A DNA stretch of 64,000 nt from Streptomyces sp. NBC_00154 (GCF_026342835.1 NZ_JAPEMI010000002.1:1116001-1180000); one strand, 5' to 3'; counted from the stretch's first letter, positions 36,771 through 45,902 are shown. The notes: a model not told the origin generated them from the letters alone. Numbers and translations are program-made.

Positions 36771-37941
36771 GTGTCTCGTGATCCTGTTCATGTCAGTTCG
36801 AGTTGTTATTTACGAGTTTCTTCACGTTGGTCGCGACGAGTCGGACCTTCGCGAGGACCTCGCCGGCGGTCGCGGTCCAAGTGAACGGTTTCGCTGTCGT
36901 GTTCCAGGAGTTGATGTAGTCGCGGATCTGTTTGATCAGGACGTTGACGCTGGAGAACGTGCCGCGGCGGATGGACTGCCGGGTCAGGATTCCGAACCAG
37001 ATCTCGATCTGGTTCAGCCACGAGGAGCCGACGGGAGTGAAATGGAAGTGGACGTGCGGGTTCTTGACCAGCCACTCCTTGACCTCCGGGGTGGTGTGCG
37101 TCGAGAGGTTGTCCAGGACGACATGGATGTCCTTCCCGGCGTGCGGTTTCACCGCCTTCTTCAAGAAGGCCAGGAAATCCTTGCCGTTCCGGGTCGGCCT
37201 GCACTCGCCGAGCACTTCACCAGTAGTGACGTTCAGGGCGGCGAACAGGTTCGTGGTGCCGTGCCGGACGTAGTCGGCGGTGCGCTTCTCGCTCGCCGCG
37301 AAGGCGACCGGCAGCACCGGCTGGGTCCGGTCCAGCGCCTGGATCTGCGTCTTCTCGTCGATCGAGAGGACTACCGCGCCGCCCGGCGGGGCCAGATACA
37401 GGCCGATCACGTCGGCCACCTTCTCCGCGAACGCGGGATCTTTGGAAATCTTGAAGGTGCCGGACCGGTGCGGCTTCAGGCTTTCCTCGCGCCAGACGCG
37501 CGCGATGTAGTGCCAGGACACGGTGATGTTCTCGGTTCGCTCCAGGTACTTCGCCAACTCCCGTGTGGACCAGTGCGAAAGCCCCGTGCCGTCCGGCGGC
37601 GTCATGCGCGTCAGCGCGATCACCCGGGACCGCACCCGCGCCGGTACCTGTTCCCGTGCGCCACCGGGACGCTCCCCTTCCAGCCCGGCCAGTCCGTGCT
37701 CGGCATAGCGGGTCTTCCAGCGGTCCACGGTCGGCAGTGACACCCCGAGCAGCTCGGCAATGTCCTTGCGCCGACGCCCCTCGCTCGACCACAGCACGAT
37801 CCGGCCCCGCGTAGCGATGTCCGCAGGAACGTCCCGGCTGTTCAACAACTCCCGCAATTCGGCGGCCTGTTCCAGGGAGATCTCCACACCAAGAGACCCT
37901 GCCACACAAGATCAAGTAACGCTGACGGAATCACGAAACAC
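36771..37941 (-). mobile_element. IS630-family element, copy 1
   Basis: 1171 bp, left end GTGTCTCGTGATCC and right end GGAATCACGAAACAC (imperfect inverted repeats), flanked by TA at 36769-36770 and 37942-37943 as IS630 requires. The restored target is the 14-bp palindrome AGGTCCTAGGACCT with TA in its centre. Confidence 0.93.
36793..37905 (-). CDS. IS630 family transposase (copy 1)
   Basis: A 370-residue transposase. HTH region RKDIAELLGVSLPTVDRWKT, then the DDE domain: VVLSIDEKTQIQALDRTQP, IHVVLDNLSTHTTPEVKEWL, and HFTPVGSSWLNQIEIWFGIL with the catalytic Glu. Intact. Differs from the copy at 58.6 kb by a few bases, mainly near the N-terminus (SLEQAAELREL versus SVERAAELLEL). Confidence 0.95.
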   Translation of the reverse strand: MAGSLGVEISLEQAAELRELLNSRDVPADIATRGRIVLWSSEGRRRKDIAELLGVSLPTVDRWKTRYAEHGLAGLEGERPGGAREQVPARVRSRVIALTRMTPPDGTGLSHWSTRELAKYLERTENITVSWHYIARVWREESLKPHRSGTFKISKDPAFAEKVADVIGLYLAPPGGAVVLSIDEKTQIQALDRTQPVLPVAFAASEKRTADYVRHGTTNLFAALNVTTGEVLGECRPTRNGKDFLAFLKKAVKPHAGKDIHVVLDNLSTHTTPEVKEWLVKNPHVHFHFTPVGSSWLNQIEIWFGILTRQSIRRGTFSSVNVLIKQIRDYINSWNTTAKPFTWTATAGEVLAKVRLVATNVKKLVNNNSN

Positions 37942-38267
37942 TAGGACCTGGGAATCAGGTCCAAAGACCGATCGCGGACATGATCATTGGCGGACACCTG
38001 GCGGCGGATACTCCAGCCGATGGCGATCGCCGCAACGGAGAAGTCGCGAAAAGCGGCAGACGTGGGCCCTCAACACCACTTGAATGGTCCCGCTCTGATC
38101 GGTGGGTGGTCCTGCGACCCAGGCCCTATGCGGTTGACTCCCACACGCTCGGCGCGAAAGACGTCGGCAATGGCTCTGCACGCCCCACGGGCCAGGGTTG
38201 CCGCTCGTCGCGGACGGGATCGAACACACCGAACATCGCGCCGCAGGGCGGCCTCACGCGCGTCGGG

Positions 38268-38855
38268 TCAGGGGCGAGGGAGGCTCAACAACGCGGTGCG
38301 GCCGATCTGCATGAGGGCCGAGGCGTCCATGTCGGTCTTGGCGAGGAACTCGATTCCCTGTAGGACCGCGAGCAGCAGGTTGCCCATTTCCTGCGGATCG
38401 GCACCTTTGGCCAGGTCGCCTTCCCGTTGTGCATCCTTCACACAGGCGGCCAAAAGGTCTTGTACCTCCTGATAGGTCGCCCGGGCGCGAGAGACCACTT
38501 CGGACTCCTGGCCGTGCAGTTCGGAGGTGCTGTTGGCCAAGAAGCACCCGCGGCGGCAGGCATCATTCGCGTAACCGCCAGCGGCGCCGTCGAGGAGGCT
38601 CCCTAGGCGCTCCAGCCCCGAACCAGGTCCGGTGAGTATCTGCCGGACGCTGTCGAGCTGCTCCCTGCGATAGTCGTCCAGTGTGCGCAGGAAGAGCTGG
38701 CGTTTGTCGCCGAACGCCCCGTACAGGCTTCCTTTGCCCAGTCCGGTGGCTGACATGAGGTCTTCCAGCGATGTAGCCGTATAGCCCCGGTTCCAGAACT
38801 GCTCGCGCGCGGACTGTAGAACCTGGTTCTCGTCAAAGCTTCGGGGGCGCGCCAT
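38268..38855 (-). CDS. TetR family transcriptional regulator
   Basis: A 195-residue repressor. HTH: ATSLEDLMSATGLGKGSLYG then AFGDKRQLFLRTLDDY; the C-terminal ligand domain contains YANDACRRGCFLANSTSELH, the TetR_C (PF16925-like) signature region. Probably controls a nearby oxidoreductase; the closest is the epimerase now separated from it by IS630 copy 1 (inference). Confidence 0.93.
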   Translation of the reverse strand: MARPRSFDENQVLQSAREQFWNRGYTATSLEDLMSATGLGKGSLYGAFGDKRQLFLRTLDDYRREQLDSVRQILTGPGSGLERLGSLLDGAAGGYANDACRRGCFLANSTSELHGQESEVVSRARATYQEVQDLLAACVKDAQREGDLAKGADPQEMGNLLLAVLQGIEFLAKTDMDASALMQIGRTALLSLPRP

Positions 38856-39911
38856 GCGCCGACCGTAACAGTTCTTGACTTTTCAGTCCATTTGCATGAG
38901 GGGTCGATACCGAGGGTTCCGGTCGGGTGCCCGGCACGAGTTTCCACGGTGGTTCGCCGGCGGCAAGGGTTGGTGCTGGCCAGTGGGACGTTTCCGAGTG
39001 CGGCGGGCCCGGGGTGTGCCATGGGTACGGTGCTCGGTGCTTCGTGATTTTGGGCGGGCTACTTGTCTGTCATGCACGCGGCTGTCACACGCCCTGCTTC
39101 CACAACGCGGATGACTGTCTGACCGGGTCGCGACGGGAGGCGCTTCGTGCGTCGCGGGTCACCCCTGACTGAGTGTCCCGCTCGACCGGCTGCGGGCTCC
39201 CACAGCAGCAGGCGTGTCGGGATCGGTGGGTAACGGGTGCTTTAGATCCTGATCAACAGGGAGAGGAGTCATGCCGGGCACATGGCCGGAAGCTCCGTCG
39301 CCGCCCAGGGTTGCCGACCGGATGCGGTCCGTAGCCGTGCGTGGCCGATCGCCATCTCGGAGGTCTGGTGCCGCCAGAGACTCAGCGATCCTGGTGTCGC
39401 GGGTGGCCTGTAGCAGCCGTTCTCAGGCGTCCGGTTGGCGCCCAAGGCCGGGTATCGGGCGGCGCCACACTGCTGCCCCGCCTCAGCCTGCGGTCGCGGC
39501 CCGCTCTTGCTCACCGGCCGCCGCGCGCCCGCAGGGACGCACACCCTGGACGTGTGCACAGAAACGGGCTCGCCCGCCTGTCCTGCAGCCGCGCGACAGA
39601 GGTCTTCGTCCACCCGACTGCTGGCCAACCCGCTCGCCCGGCCGAAGGATGTCGTCGATCTGGAGGGTTCACGCTCCACCGGCTCCGCCACAGTCCGCTC
39701 ACATGACGCTGAGCGCGGCCGTCGCCCCAATACTGCTGGCCCGCTCCCGCCACTCCTCTGTCCGCGCCCTGGGGCTGTACACGGGGCCCGGTTTGACGCG
39801 GTCGCGGCCCACATCGCAGGAGGCGGCCCGGCGGGCGCCTCTCGCTGACCCTCGCGGCGGCCCGCTTCCGTGTGCCACGGCCCTCAGCATTGCCCGGCTG
39901 TGGCGGAGCCA
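38856..39911. other. About 1 kb without a recognisable gene
   Basis: Many open frames exist on both strands because of composition, but none resembles a protein. A Shine-Dalgarno-like GGGAGAGGAGTC sits before an ATG at 39270, yet the frame after it is Arg/Ser/Pro-rich and unconvincing. Confidence 0.4.
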
Positions 39912-40118
39912 TCAGCGCGCGGAGGACCGCGGCTGGGCGAGAGGTTCGGTGTTCTCCGGGATCGCCAGCTGGTGACCACAGGAGAAGCGCACGGTCCGGT
40001 CCAGCGGCTTGAGCACGGCCTGCTGGGCTGTACCGCAGGACGGGCATAGGGCTGTGTTCCCTTGAAGGTAGGCCGCATGGAAGGCGGTCCACTCAATATG
40101 GGTCAGTTCTCGCGGCAT
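39912..40118 (-). CDS. Small putative zinc-ribbon protein
   Basis: A 68-residue protein, MPRELTHIEWTAFHAAYLQG, then CPSCGTAQQAVLKPLDRT and FSCGHQLAIP. CxxC followed by CGH suggests a single zinc knuckle. ATG at 40118 was chosen because AGGGG lies 6 bases ahead. No family name that I can give; small zinc proteins of this kind occur in Streptomyces phages and plasmids. Confidence 0.5.
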   Translation of the reverse strand: MPRELTHIEWTAFHAAYLQGNTALCPSCGTAQQAVLKPLDRTVRFSCGHQLAIPENTEPLAQPRSSAR

Positions 40119-40195
40119 CGTCATCCCCTGTCGCTTTCCGGCGTCGATGTCGTACCAGTCCTAGGCGACCAGTCCGGCGTGCGAGGGCTGTATCC

Positions 40196-40378
40196 CTACC
40201 TGGGCGGTGCCTCAGCGGCCATGAACCGCAGGCGGGCGGCGAGAGCCGGTTCGAGGATGTCTGGTGTGATGCAGACCGATTCGGCCTCCAGGTATACGTA
40301 CTTGCCGGGCTGGACCCAGCTGCGGCGGGCCATGCGCCGACTGTCCTTCAGCGGCTCCATTGCCGCGGAGAAGTCCAT
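40196..40378 (-). CDS. Tad2/DUF2829-like small protein
   Basis: A 60-residue protein, MDFSAAMEPLKDSRRMARRS then WVQPGKYVYLEAES. The pattern F-x-x-A-x-x-x-L-K-x-x-x-x-x-x-R-x-x-W followed by a hydrophobic strand is the core of DUF2829 (PF11195), whose phage members (Tad2) sequester cyclic-ADP-ribose-type signals of Thoeris defence. It is shorter than typical members and the GW of the consensus reads SW. Assignment is from pattern only. Confidence 0.45.
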   Translation of the reverse strand: MDFSAAMEPLKDSRRMARRSWVQPGKYVYLEAESVCITPDILEPALAARLRFMAAEAPPR

Positions 40379-41004
40379 GTCCGTGATCGTAGCCTCCCGG
40401 TCACCCCGTGTAGCCGTTTCGCGGAGATGCGACCACTTCCCGCACACGACCTCCACCGCAGCATTGCCGCACCTCGTCGACGACGAGCGCGCACATCTCG
40501 TCCAGTAGCACTTCGAAGCTCGCCAGTTGCTCCTCCGCACTGTCCGAGAGCTCCAGTGTGGTCCTTACCCGGGGCCCGGTTGGCCTGCCAGTCCAGCGCG
40601 CGAGCCCAGGGGTCCGCCCCGTGGCGAACGCATCCCGGCCCTTGAGCACGGTGTGCAACGACTCCAGCACACAGAACGTCCACGCGTGCTTCTCGACGTA
40701 CCAGGTTCACCACCAGCTGCGGATCGCCCAGCACCAGTCGCAGTCACAGGCAGCGACTTTGTCGCGCTTGGTGCACCCTCCTGAATAGGTCGTGCCCCCA
40801 CGGCGCTGATTGCCGGCGATCCACGTGATGAAGGATCTGCCTACGACTCGGCGGTTCTGCCCTTATCAGCGGTCTACCGGTGCCTTCGGCGCGCGGTCAC
40901 CTCCCAGATCGTGATCAAGAGGAGGAAGAGAAGTCATGTAGGGCCCGGCTGCTGGGAGCCCGCTGTGGAGAGGTGGAAAAGATGCCGGGGGGACAACTTG
41001 GCGA
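40379..41004. other. No convincing gene; contains a dispersed repeat
   Basis: A reverse frame with ELSDSAEEQLASFEVLLDEM near 40500 could be a small protein but has no clear start. The only firm feature is the 30-base repeat at 40860-40889. Confidence 0.35.
40860..40889 (+). repeat. Dispersed 30-base repeat, copy 1
   Basis: CCCTTATCAGCGGTCT plus 14 more bases matches 44037-44066 at 26 of 30 positions, same orientation, all differences transitions. In both places a GGAGGAAG purine run and an ATG follow 35-50 bases later. Confidence 0.6.
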
Positions 41005-41421
41005 TCAGTGGTTGGCCTGGGCGTTTCCGAGTGCGATGAGTACCTCTCGCGCATGGGCCGTCTCAGCAATGTCGCTTAGCGAGAGAAGTCCCACGAGATG
41101 GCCGTCGTCCACGACAGGTAGACGGTGCAGTGCATGGTCGCACATCAATGCGGCGGCCTCGCAGAGAGTGGTATCGGAGGTGACGGTTACCAGGGCTCCG
41201 GACGCGGCTTGGTGGGCCGTTGCGCTTCCCGCGATCACACCTTCGGCAGTGACGCGGACCGTGATGTCGCGGTCCGCGATCAAGCCGTGAAGGGTGTCGT
41301 CAGTGACGACGAGGACGCAGCCGACGTTGGCGTCACGCATACAGGCGGCAACCGAAGTCAGAGCGGTGTAGGGCGGTACGGTAACGACGTCGCTGGTCAT
41401 CGCGTCTCGAACCAGGTTCAC
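41005..41421 (-). CDS. CBS-domain pair protein
   Basis: A 138-residue protein of two tandem CBS domains (Bateman module): VRDAMTSDVVTVPPYTALTS ... LIADRDITVRV, and LVTVTSDTTLCEAAALM ... HRLPVVDDGHLVGLLSLSDI. Such stand-alone modules bind adenine nucleotides and often act as energy or redox sensors; partner unknown. A remnant of a second CBS gene lies at 63 kb. Confidence 0.92.
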   Translation of the reverse strand: MNLVRDAMTSDVVTVPPYTALTSVAACMRDANVGCVLVVTDDTLHGLIADRDITVRVTAEGVIAGSATAHQAASGALVTVTSDTTLCEAAALMCDHALHRLPVVDDGHLVGLLSLSDIAETAHAREVLIALGNAQANH

Positions 41422-42258
41422 AGGCTCCTCCGGTCGTAAGCGGTTTCAACCACGATGTGGCACACAGGGATGTCGTGAAGTGTGCGGGTATCCGGCGGCC
41501 TTCGACGGAACTTTCCGGCGATGATCCACAGGGGGGCACCGAAGTCTCGGTTATCTGGGCGAGAGAATTCCGAGGCAGAGTTTGCGATGCGACGGTCCGG
41601 CCATGGTCGGTGGCTTCGCGATCTGCACGACGTGTAAACCGCGAACATGATCCCCGGATCGCTGTGCAGGGCCGGTCATACTTGCCCCTTTGCGTCGGCT
41701 GCACCGACATAAGCATTCTTGAGCGGGCAGGAAGCCCATGACTCTTGCGGTCAACCGAACTTCCCCTGATGTTTGCCATGTTGGCCGAACAATGTACTTG
41801 TATTCCGAAGGAAAGCTTTCCCAATTTTCCCACTGTTGCTGAGGTCTCGCCATGTGTGCCCCACTTGGCATCAATAGCGCTGCGTCCACGATCAACAGTC
41901 TTTGGAGTTGTTCGGTGGCGGATGCCTGCAGGTCGGAGCGGAGTCGCTGGGGAGTAGATGCTGCAGTCCGTGCGGGGCGGCGCACTTGGCGAGCCACTAC
42001 CGTTCTTGCTCCCCGCTGGGCGGAGTAGGACGCCCAAACCACCGACCACACACCGGAATCGGCGGTCAGACCCCAGTCAGCGCATCGTCAACCTGCCCGG
42101 ACAACACACCTAGACGGCCTTAGCTCGGCAGGTGAGCCTCACCGAGGTGACAACCGCTTCAGGTCTTCGTATTGGGCACAAGTGGTCTTGGATGGTGCCC
42201 GTGAAGCTTGCGGCGCCCTGATCTCTGCACGGAGCCGCCATCGCCATGGTGCTGTACG
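41422..42258. other. Gene-poor, relatively AT-rich stretch with possible transposase debris
   Basis: GC drops around 41690-41880. A reverse frame there (RSAIDAKWGTHGETSATVGK, LGKLSFGIQVHCSANMANIR) has the flavour of a DDE transposase core (DAKWG ... FGxQVH), but I cannot name the family. No complete gene. Confidence 0.35.
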
Positions 42259-43683
42259 TCATGACATCTCAGGTGTGACGGTCAGGGCGGCAGAGGCGCT
42301 GTCGGAGGGTGTGCTGCGGGGGGTCATACGCAAGGCGGTCAGTGCGCCGACGAAAGCCACGGCGGCAATGGTCCACCGCGCGAGCGTGAAGGCCGCGTGT
42401 GTGGCGGTATAGGTGTGGGGGACACTGACAAGCGCGATCAAGATGCTTACTCCCAGGACTGCTCCCAGTTGGCGGCTCATGTTGACGATTGCGCTGCCGG
42501 TCGCAGCACGGTTGTTGGGGAGGTCGGCCGTGGCCGCGGCCAGGATGGTGGGCAGGGCCAGACCCACGCCCATGCCACTCAGCAGCCAGCCCGGCAGCGC
42601 CTGCGTGAGGTAGGCAGGCTGAGCGCCCAGGCTCAGTTGCAGCACGATGATGCCGGTGCCGAATAGGGCCGATCCCACCGCGGTGATCCAGCCGGCTGGC
42701 ACTTTGTGAGCGACAGCTTGGGCGAGGGAGGCGAACAGCGGCACCATCAGGGGCCCCGGGGTGATCGCCATGCCGGTCCTGAGCGCCGAGTAGCCCCATA
42801 CCTCTTGCAGCCACATGACGGTGGCGAGCAGGCCGGCGGCGAACGCTGCTGTGAAGGCCAAGGCGGTGGCGTTGGACCAGGCGAATGAGGGCACGCGCAG
42901 GAGCGCCGGTTCCACCACGGGGGAGGCATGGCGTAGGGAGCGGCGCCAGAAGACAGCCATGCCCGTGAGAGTCAGTCCCAGACATACAGCGCTCCTGGGG
43001 CTGCCCCAGCCCCAGGAAGGAGCTTGGACCAGCCCGAGAGCTAGGACGCTGATGCAGGCCAGAAGAACAGCGGCGCCTGGGAGGTCCGGCAGCCGGGCAT
43101 CCACGCCGTGTCGGCTGGCGGGCAGCGAAGGAAGCGCCAACAGGAAGGCAGCAGCACCGATCGGCACGTTGACCAGGAAGATCCAGCGCCACGAGGCCTC
43201 GGCAAGGAGACCTCCAACGACAGGCCCTGCGGCGGCCGCGAGACCGCCTGTGGCCGCCCAGACGCGCACTGCTCGCTCTTTCCGGTCGGCGGGCGTGGCA
43301 GTGAGGAGCAAGCCGAGGCTCGTGGGAGTGAGCAGTGCGGCGCCCATTGCCTGTATTCCCCGAAAGGCGACCAGGGGCCACAGGCTGTCACTCAAGGCGC
43401 AGGCGGCGCTTGCGGCGGTGAATACAGCCAGGCCACTCAGGAAGCCCGCCTTTTGCCCGAAGCGGTCAGCCAGGCGTCCCAGGGGAACCAGAAGGGCCGC
43501 GTACAGGATCGCGTAGGCGTTGAGGATCCAGCTCAGGTCGGCCAGCGAACTGTCTGGGAACTCTTGCCCGATGTCCGAGAAGGCAACATTGACGATGAAC
43601 AGGTCCAAGCTGGCCATGAACGCGGCAACGCAAAGCACCGGCAGTACCCAGGTGGTCTTGCCCGTCTGGCTTTGATTTTCCAT
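42259..43683 (-). CDS. DHA2-type MFS drug transporter (EmrB/QacA)
   Basis: A 474-residue, 14-TM-type exporter. The N-terminus is VLPVLCVAAFMASLDLFIVN with motif D1, then LGRLADRFGQKAGF (motif A) and GGLAAAAGPVVGGLLAEASW (motif C, antiporter). Proton-driven drug efflux is the family role. A degraded second copy of its 5' end lies at 45.7 kb beside an HxlR gene, implying that exporter and HxlR regulator were once divergent neighbours before the IS110 and duplication. Confidence 0.93.
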   Translation of the reverse strand: MENQSQTGKTTWVLPVLCVAAFMASLDLFIVNVAFSDIGQEFPDSSLADLSWILNAYAILYAALLVPLGRLADRFGQKAGFLSGLAVFTAASAACALSDSLWPLVAFRGIQAMGAALLTPTSLGLLLTATPADRKERAVRVWAATGGLAAAAGPVVGGLLAEASWRWIFLVNVPIGAAAFLLALPSLPASRHGVDARLPDLPGAAVLLACISVLALGLVQAPSWGWGSPRSAVCLGLTLTGMAVFWRRSLRHASPVVEPALLRVPSFAWSNATALAFTAAFAAGLLATVMWLQEVWGYSALRTGMAITPGPLMVPLFASLAQAVAHKVPAGWITAVGSALFGTGIIVLQLSLGAQPAYLTQALPGWLLSGMGVGLALPTILAAATADLPNNRAATGSAIVNMSRQLGAVLGVSILIALVSVPHTYTATHAAFTLARWTIAAVAFVGALTALRMTPRSTPSDSASAALTVTPEMS

Positions 43684-43799
43684 AGCCAGACGCTACCCAT
43701 CCGGCTAGGACCGACGCAAGCCAGATGCCTCGCGAACTCGTTGTCGGCTCATAGGTCGACGGCTCAAGGCTCGGCTGTCCAGCCCTGGCCCTCTCCCCG

Positions 43800-43935
43800 C
43801 GCGCTGAGTGCCTCGGCGCGCGGGACGCCGGTGGGTGCTGGCGTTCCCGGCCGGTGTGACGGTGGTGGCGTGGTGTTCGCCCTTGCCGGCGTCCAGGTCG
43901 AGGAAGACGCCGATGTCGCCGTGTCGATCACGTGC
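43800..43935 (-). pseudogene. IS110-family N-terminal fragment
   Basis: The reverse strand reads GDIGVFLDLDAGKGEHHATT then VTPAG, the RuvC-like start of IS110/IS116-type transposases (normally GxDVGKxEHHATAL). Nothing follows. Unrelated in sequence to the complete IS110 at 44.2 kb. Confidence 0.7.
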
Positions 43936-44036
43936 AGGCCACCTCCACTCACGCTTTCGTCCGGCCTGTCACGGCACCGAGCTGTCACATCGCTGTTACG
44001 GAGAGCTCTTCGGCCGGGTGAAGCCAGTGCTCAAGC

Positions 44037-44066
44037 CCCTTATCAGCGGTCTGTCGATGCCCTCGG
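44037..44066 (+). repeat. Dispersed 30-base repeat, copy 2
   Basis: 26 of 30 matches to 40860-40889; see there. Confidence 0.6.
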
Positions 44067-44207
44067 ACCCGGTGACTGACACCCCCGCATCATTGCCAAC
44101 AAGGAGGAAGTAATGCCGGCCCCGAAGGCCGGGAGGCACCATTGCGGAGCCACGAAAGGTAACTGTGAGAGTAGAGCTGCGGCCCGGGCTGGGCTGCTGT
44201 CAGGGTC

Positions 44208-44391
44208 GGCGTCGACGTTCCGGCATGACTCACAAGGTAACTGACGGCTCGTCAGGGCTTGTCGTGCCCCGAGATGTCTGCCGGACGTCGACGTCGGCCT
44301 GGCCCACCCCGTTGGCTTGATCAGCAGCTTGTCCGCCATTTCGACGTGACTCATCACAGTTCTGCCACGCGGTGACTCCTCCCAGGCCGAC
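44208..44391 (+). ncRNA. Predicted bridge RNA of the second IS110 element
   Basis: Target loop: stem 44211-44225 with 44279-44292 (one bulge) encloses AAGGTAACT at 44234-44242, identical to the left target at 44156-44164. A CTGACG-GCT-CGTCAG hairpin follows, then CCCCGAG at 44267-44273, complementary to the right target CTCGGGG at 45527-45533. Donor loop: stem GTCGGCCTGG 44293-44302 with 44382-44391 encloses AGCAGC at 44323-44328, identical to the right end at 45521-45526, and TCACAG at 44354-44359, complementary to CTGTGA at 44163-44168. All four guides occur in the canonical order. Confidence 0.8.
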
Positions 44392-44429
44392 CCCGACACG
44401 GTCGTCCCACTCATAAGGAGAACAACCGC

Positions 44430-45512
44430 GTGACCATGCTCGCAGAACAGGTCGACGGCGTCATGGGCGTCGACACCCACCGCGACACCCTCGCTGCCGC
44501 AGCCGTCAGCCCCATTGGCGCGGTCGTGTCCAGCACTGACGCCCCCGCCAACGCCCGCGGCTACCGGCGCTTGCTGGACTTCGCCCGCCAGCACGTTCCC
44601 GGCCGCCGCTGCTGGGCCCTGGAGGGCATCGGCAGCTACGGCGCTGGCCTGGCCGCCTTCCTCAACCAGGCCGGCGAGCGAGTCGTGGAAGTCTGCCGGC
44701 CAAAGCGCCCAGCCGTCCGTGGCGGGCGCAAGACCGACATGATCGATGCGATCCGCGCGGCCAAGGAAGCTCTGGTCAGCGAGCATCTGATCCAGCCTCG
44801 GCTCCGCGGCGAGCGCGAAGCCCTGCGTGTCCTGCTCGCCACCCGTCACGGAGCTGTACTCGCTTCCACCGCCGCGATCAACCAGCTCAAATCGCTGATC
44901 GTGTCCGCACCGGACGATCTCCGCGTGGAGCTGCGGAAACTCAAGCGGCCGGTCCTGATCGCACGCTGTGCTCAGCTACGAGACCGCCCGGCACAGGACA
45001 TCGAGCACCGCATGACCGTGCGGGCCCTACGATCCACCGCCCAGCGCATCCAGGCCCTGCAGGCCGAAGCGAAAGAGCTCGAGGGCGAGATGCTCCTCCT
45101 GGTCCGCGAGGTGGCGCCCGAACTTCTGGACCTGCTCGGCGTCGGGCCGATCACTGCTACTCAGATCCTGGTCAGCTGGCCCCACCCGGGCAGGTTCCGA
45201 TCAGAGGCCGCCTTCGCCTCCTTCGCTGGCGTCTCGCCGATACCTGCCTCGTCAGGGTTGACCGACCGGCATCGACTCAACCGCAGCGGCGACCGGCAGC
45301 TCAACCGGGCTCTGCACACCATCTCGCTGATCCGAATGCGACTCGACCCGACCACGAAGGCGTACGTCGCCCGCAGAGTCGCCGAGGGCAAGACCTCCCG
45401 CGATGCGCAACGCTGCCTCCAGCGAACAATCTGCCGTCAACTTTTCAAGATCCTCGAACACTCCGACCGAGAGACCGGCACGAACTCCGAGAACCTCGTC
45501 CAAGCGGCTTGA
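44430..45512 (+). CDS. IS110 family transposase
   Basis: A 360-residue transposase: GVMGVDTHRDTLAAAAVSP (RuvC-like Asp), CWALEGIGSYGAGLAAFL (Glu), GRKTDMIDAIRAAKEAL (Asp), LLGVGPITATQILVSWPHP, and FAGVSPIPASSGLTDRHRL with the candidate catalytic Ser, then LNRSGDRQLNRALHTI. GTG at 44430 follows AAGGAG. Intact length; stop 15 bases before the deduced right end. Confidence 0.95.
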   Translation: MTMLAEQVDGVMGVDTHRDTLAAAAVSPIGAVVSSTDAPANARGYRRLLDFARQHVPGRRCWALEGIGSYGAGLAAFLNQAGERVVEVCRPKRPAVRGGRKTDMIDAIRAAKEALVSEHLIQPRLRGEREALRVLLATRHGAVLASTAAINQLKSLIVSAPDDLRVELRKLKRPVLIARCAQLRDRPAQDIEHRMTVRALRSTAQRIQALQAEAKELEGEMLLLVREVAPELLDLLGVGPITATQILVSWPHPGRFRSEAAFASFAGVSPIPASSGLTDRHRLNRSGDRQLNRALHTISLIRMRLDPTTKAYVARRVAEGKTSRDAQRCLQRTICRQLFKILEHSDRETGTNSENLVQAA

Positions 45513-45659
45513 CGCGATATAGCAGCCTCGGGGGCCGTACCCGACTCGCGTGTCGGATGTTGCCGCGGCGATCGCCCGGTCTTCTGGAGGCGGTCACGTT
45601 TGCCGCCCATCGCGCAGGCTGCTGCCCACGGGGAGCGGGGAGAACCCTTGTAAGGACCC

Positions 45660-45860
45660 CCGCCTCCCGCTTCCTGCCCGAAACGGCCACCGCGCGGCGG
45701 CGCGAGACCAGCAGCGGAACCGGGGTTTGGATCGGCCGGGGAGTCCCGGCCGAACTCGCGTCCGATGTTGCCCAAGGCAACGTTGACGAATGCGGTCGTG
45801 TGTAACACCGGCAGATCCCAACTATTTTTGGCTTCTGCTATCCATGGCCAGAGCGCCAAT
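45660..45860 (-). pseudogene. Degraded 5' end of a DHA2 MFS gene
   Basis: The reverse strand reads LPVLHTTAFVNVALGNIGRE then GRFGQEAGG, matching LPVLCVAAF..VNVAFSDIGQE and DRFGQKAG of the exporter at 42.3-43.7 kb, with an internal deletion and later frameshifts. It sits divergently next to the HxlR gene, so the HxlR-MFS pair was originally here. Confidence 0.7.
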
Positions 45861-45902
45861 GGCCTGAGTAGGGAAATCTCAAGCCAGCGTTAGTCTTGGC
45901 GC

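Larger units (their letters stand above)
44165..45528 (+). mobile_element. Second complete IS110-group element, CT core
   Basis: Boundaries were deduced from the guides: core CT at 44163-44164 (left flank AAGGTAACT) and CT at 45527-45528 (right flank CTCGGGG). The restored site is AAGGTAA-CT-CGGGG. The left end GTGAGA resembles GTGAGG of the element at 2.6-3.9 kb, although the transposases are only distantly related. About 1364 bp. Confidence 0.82.
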
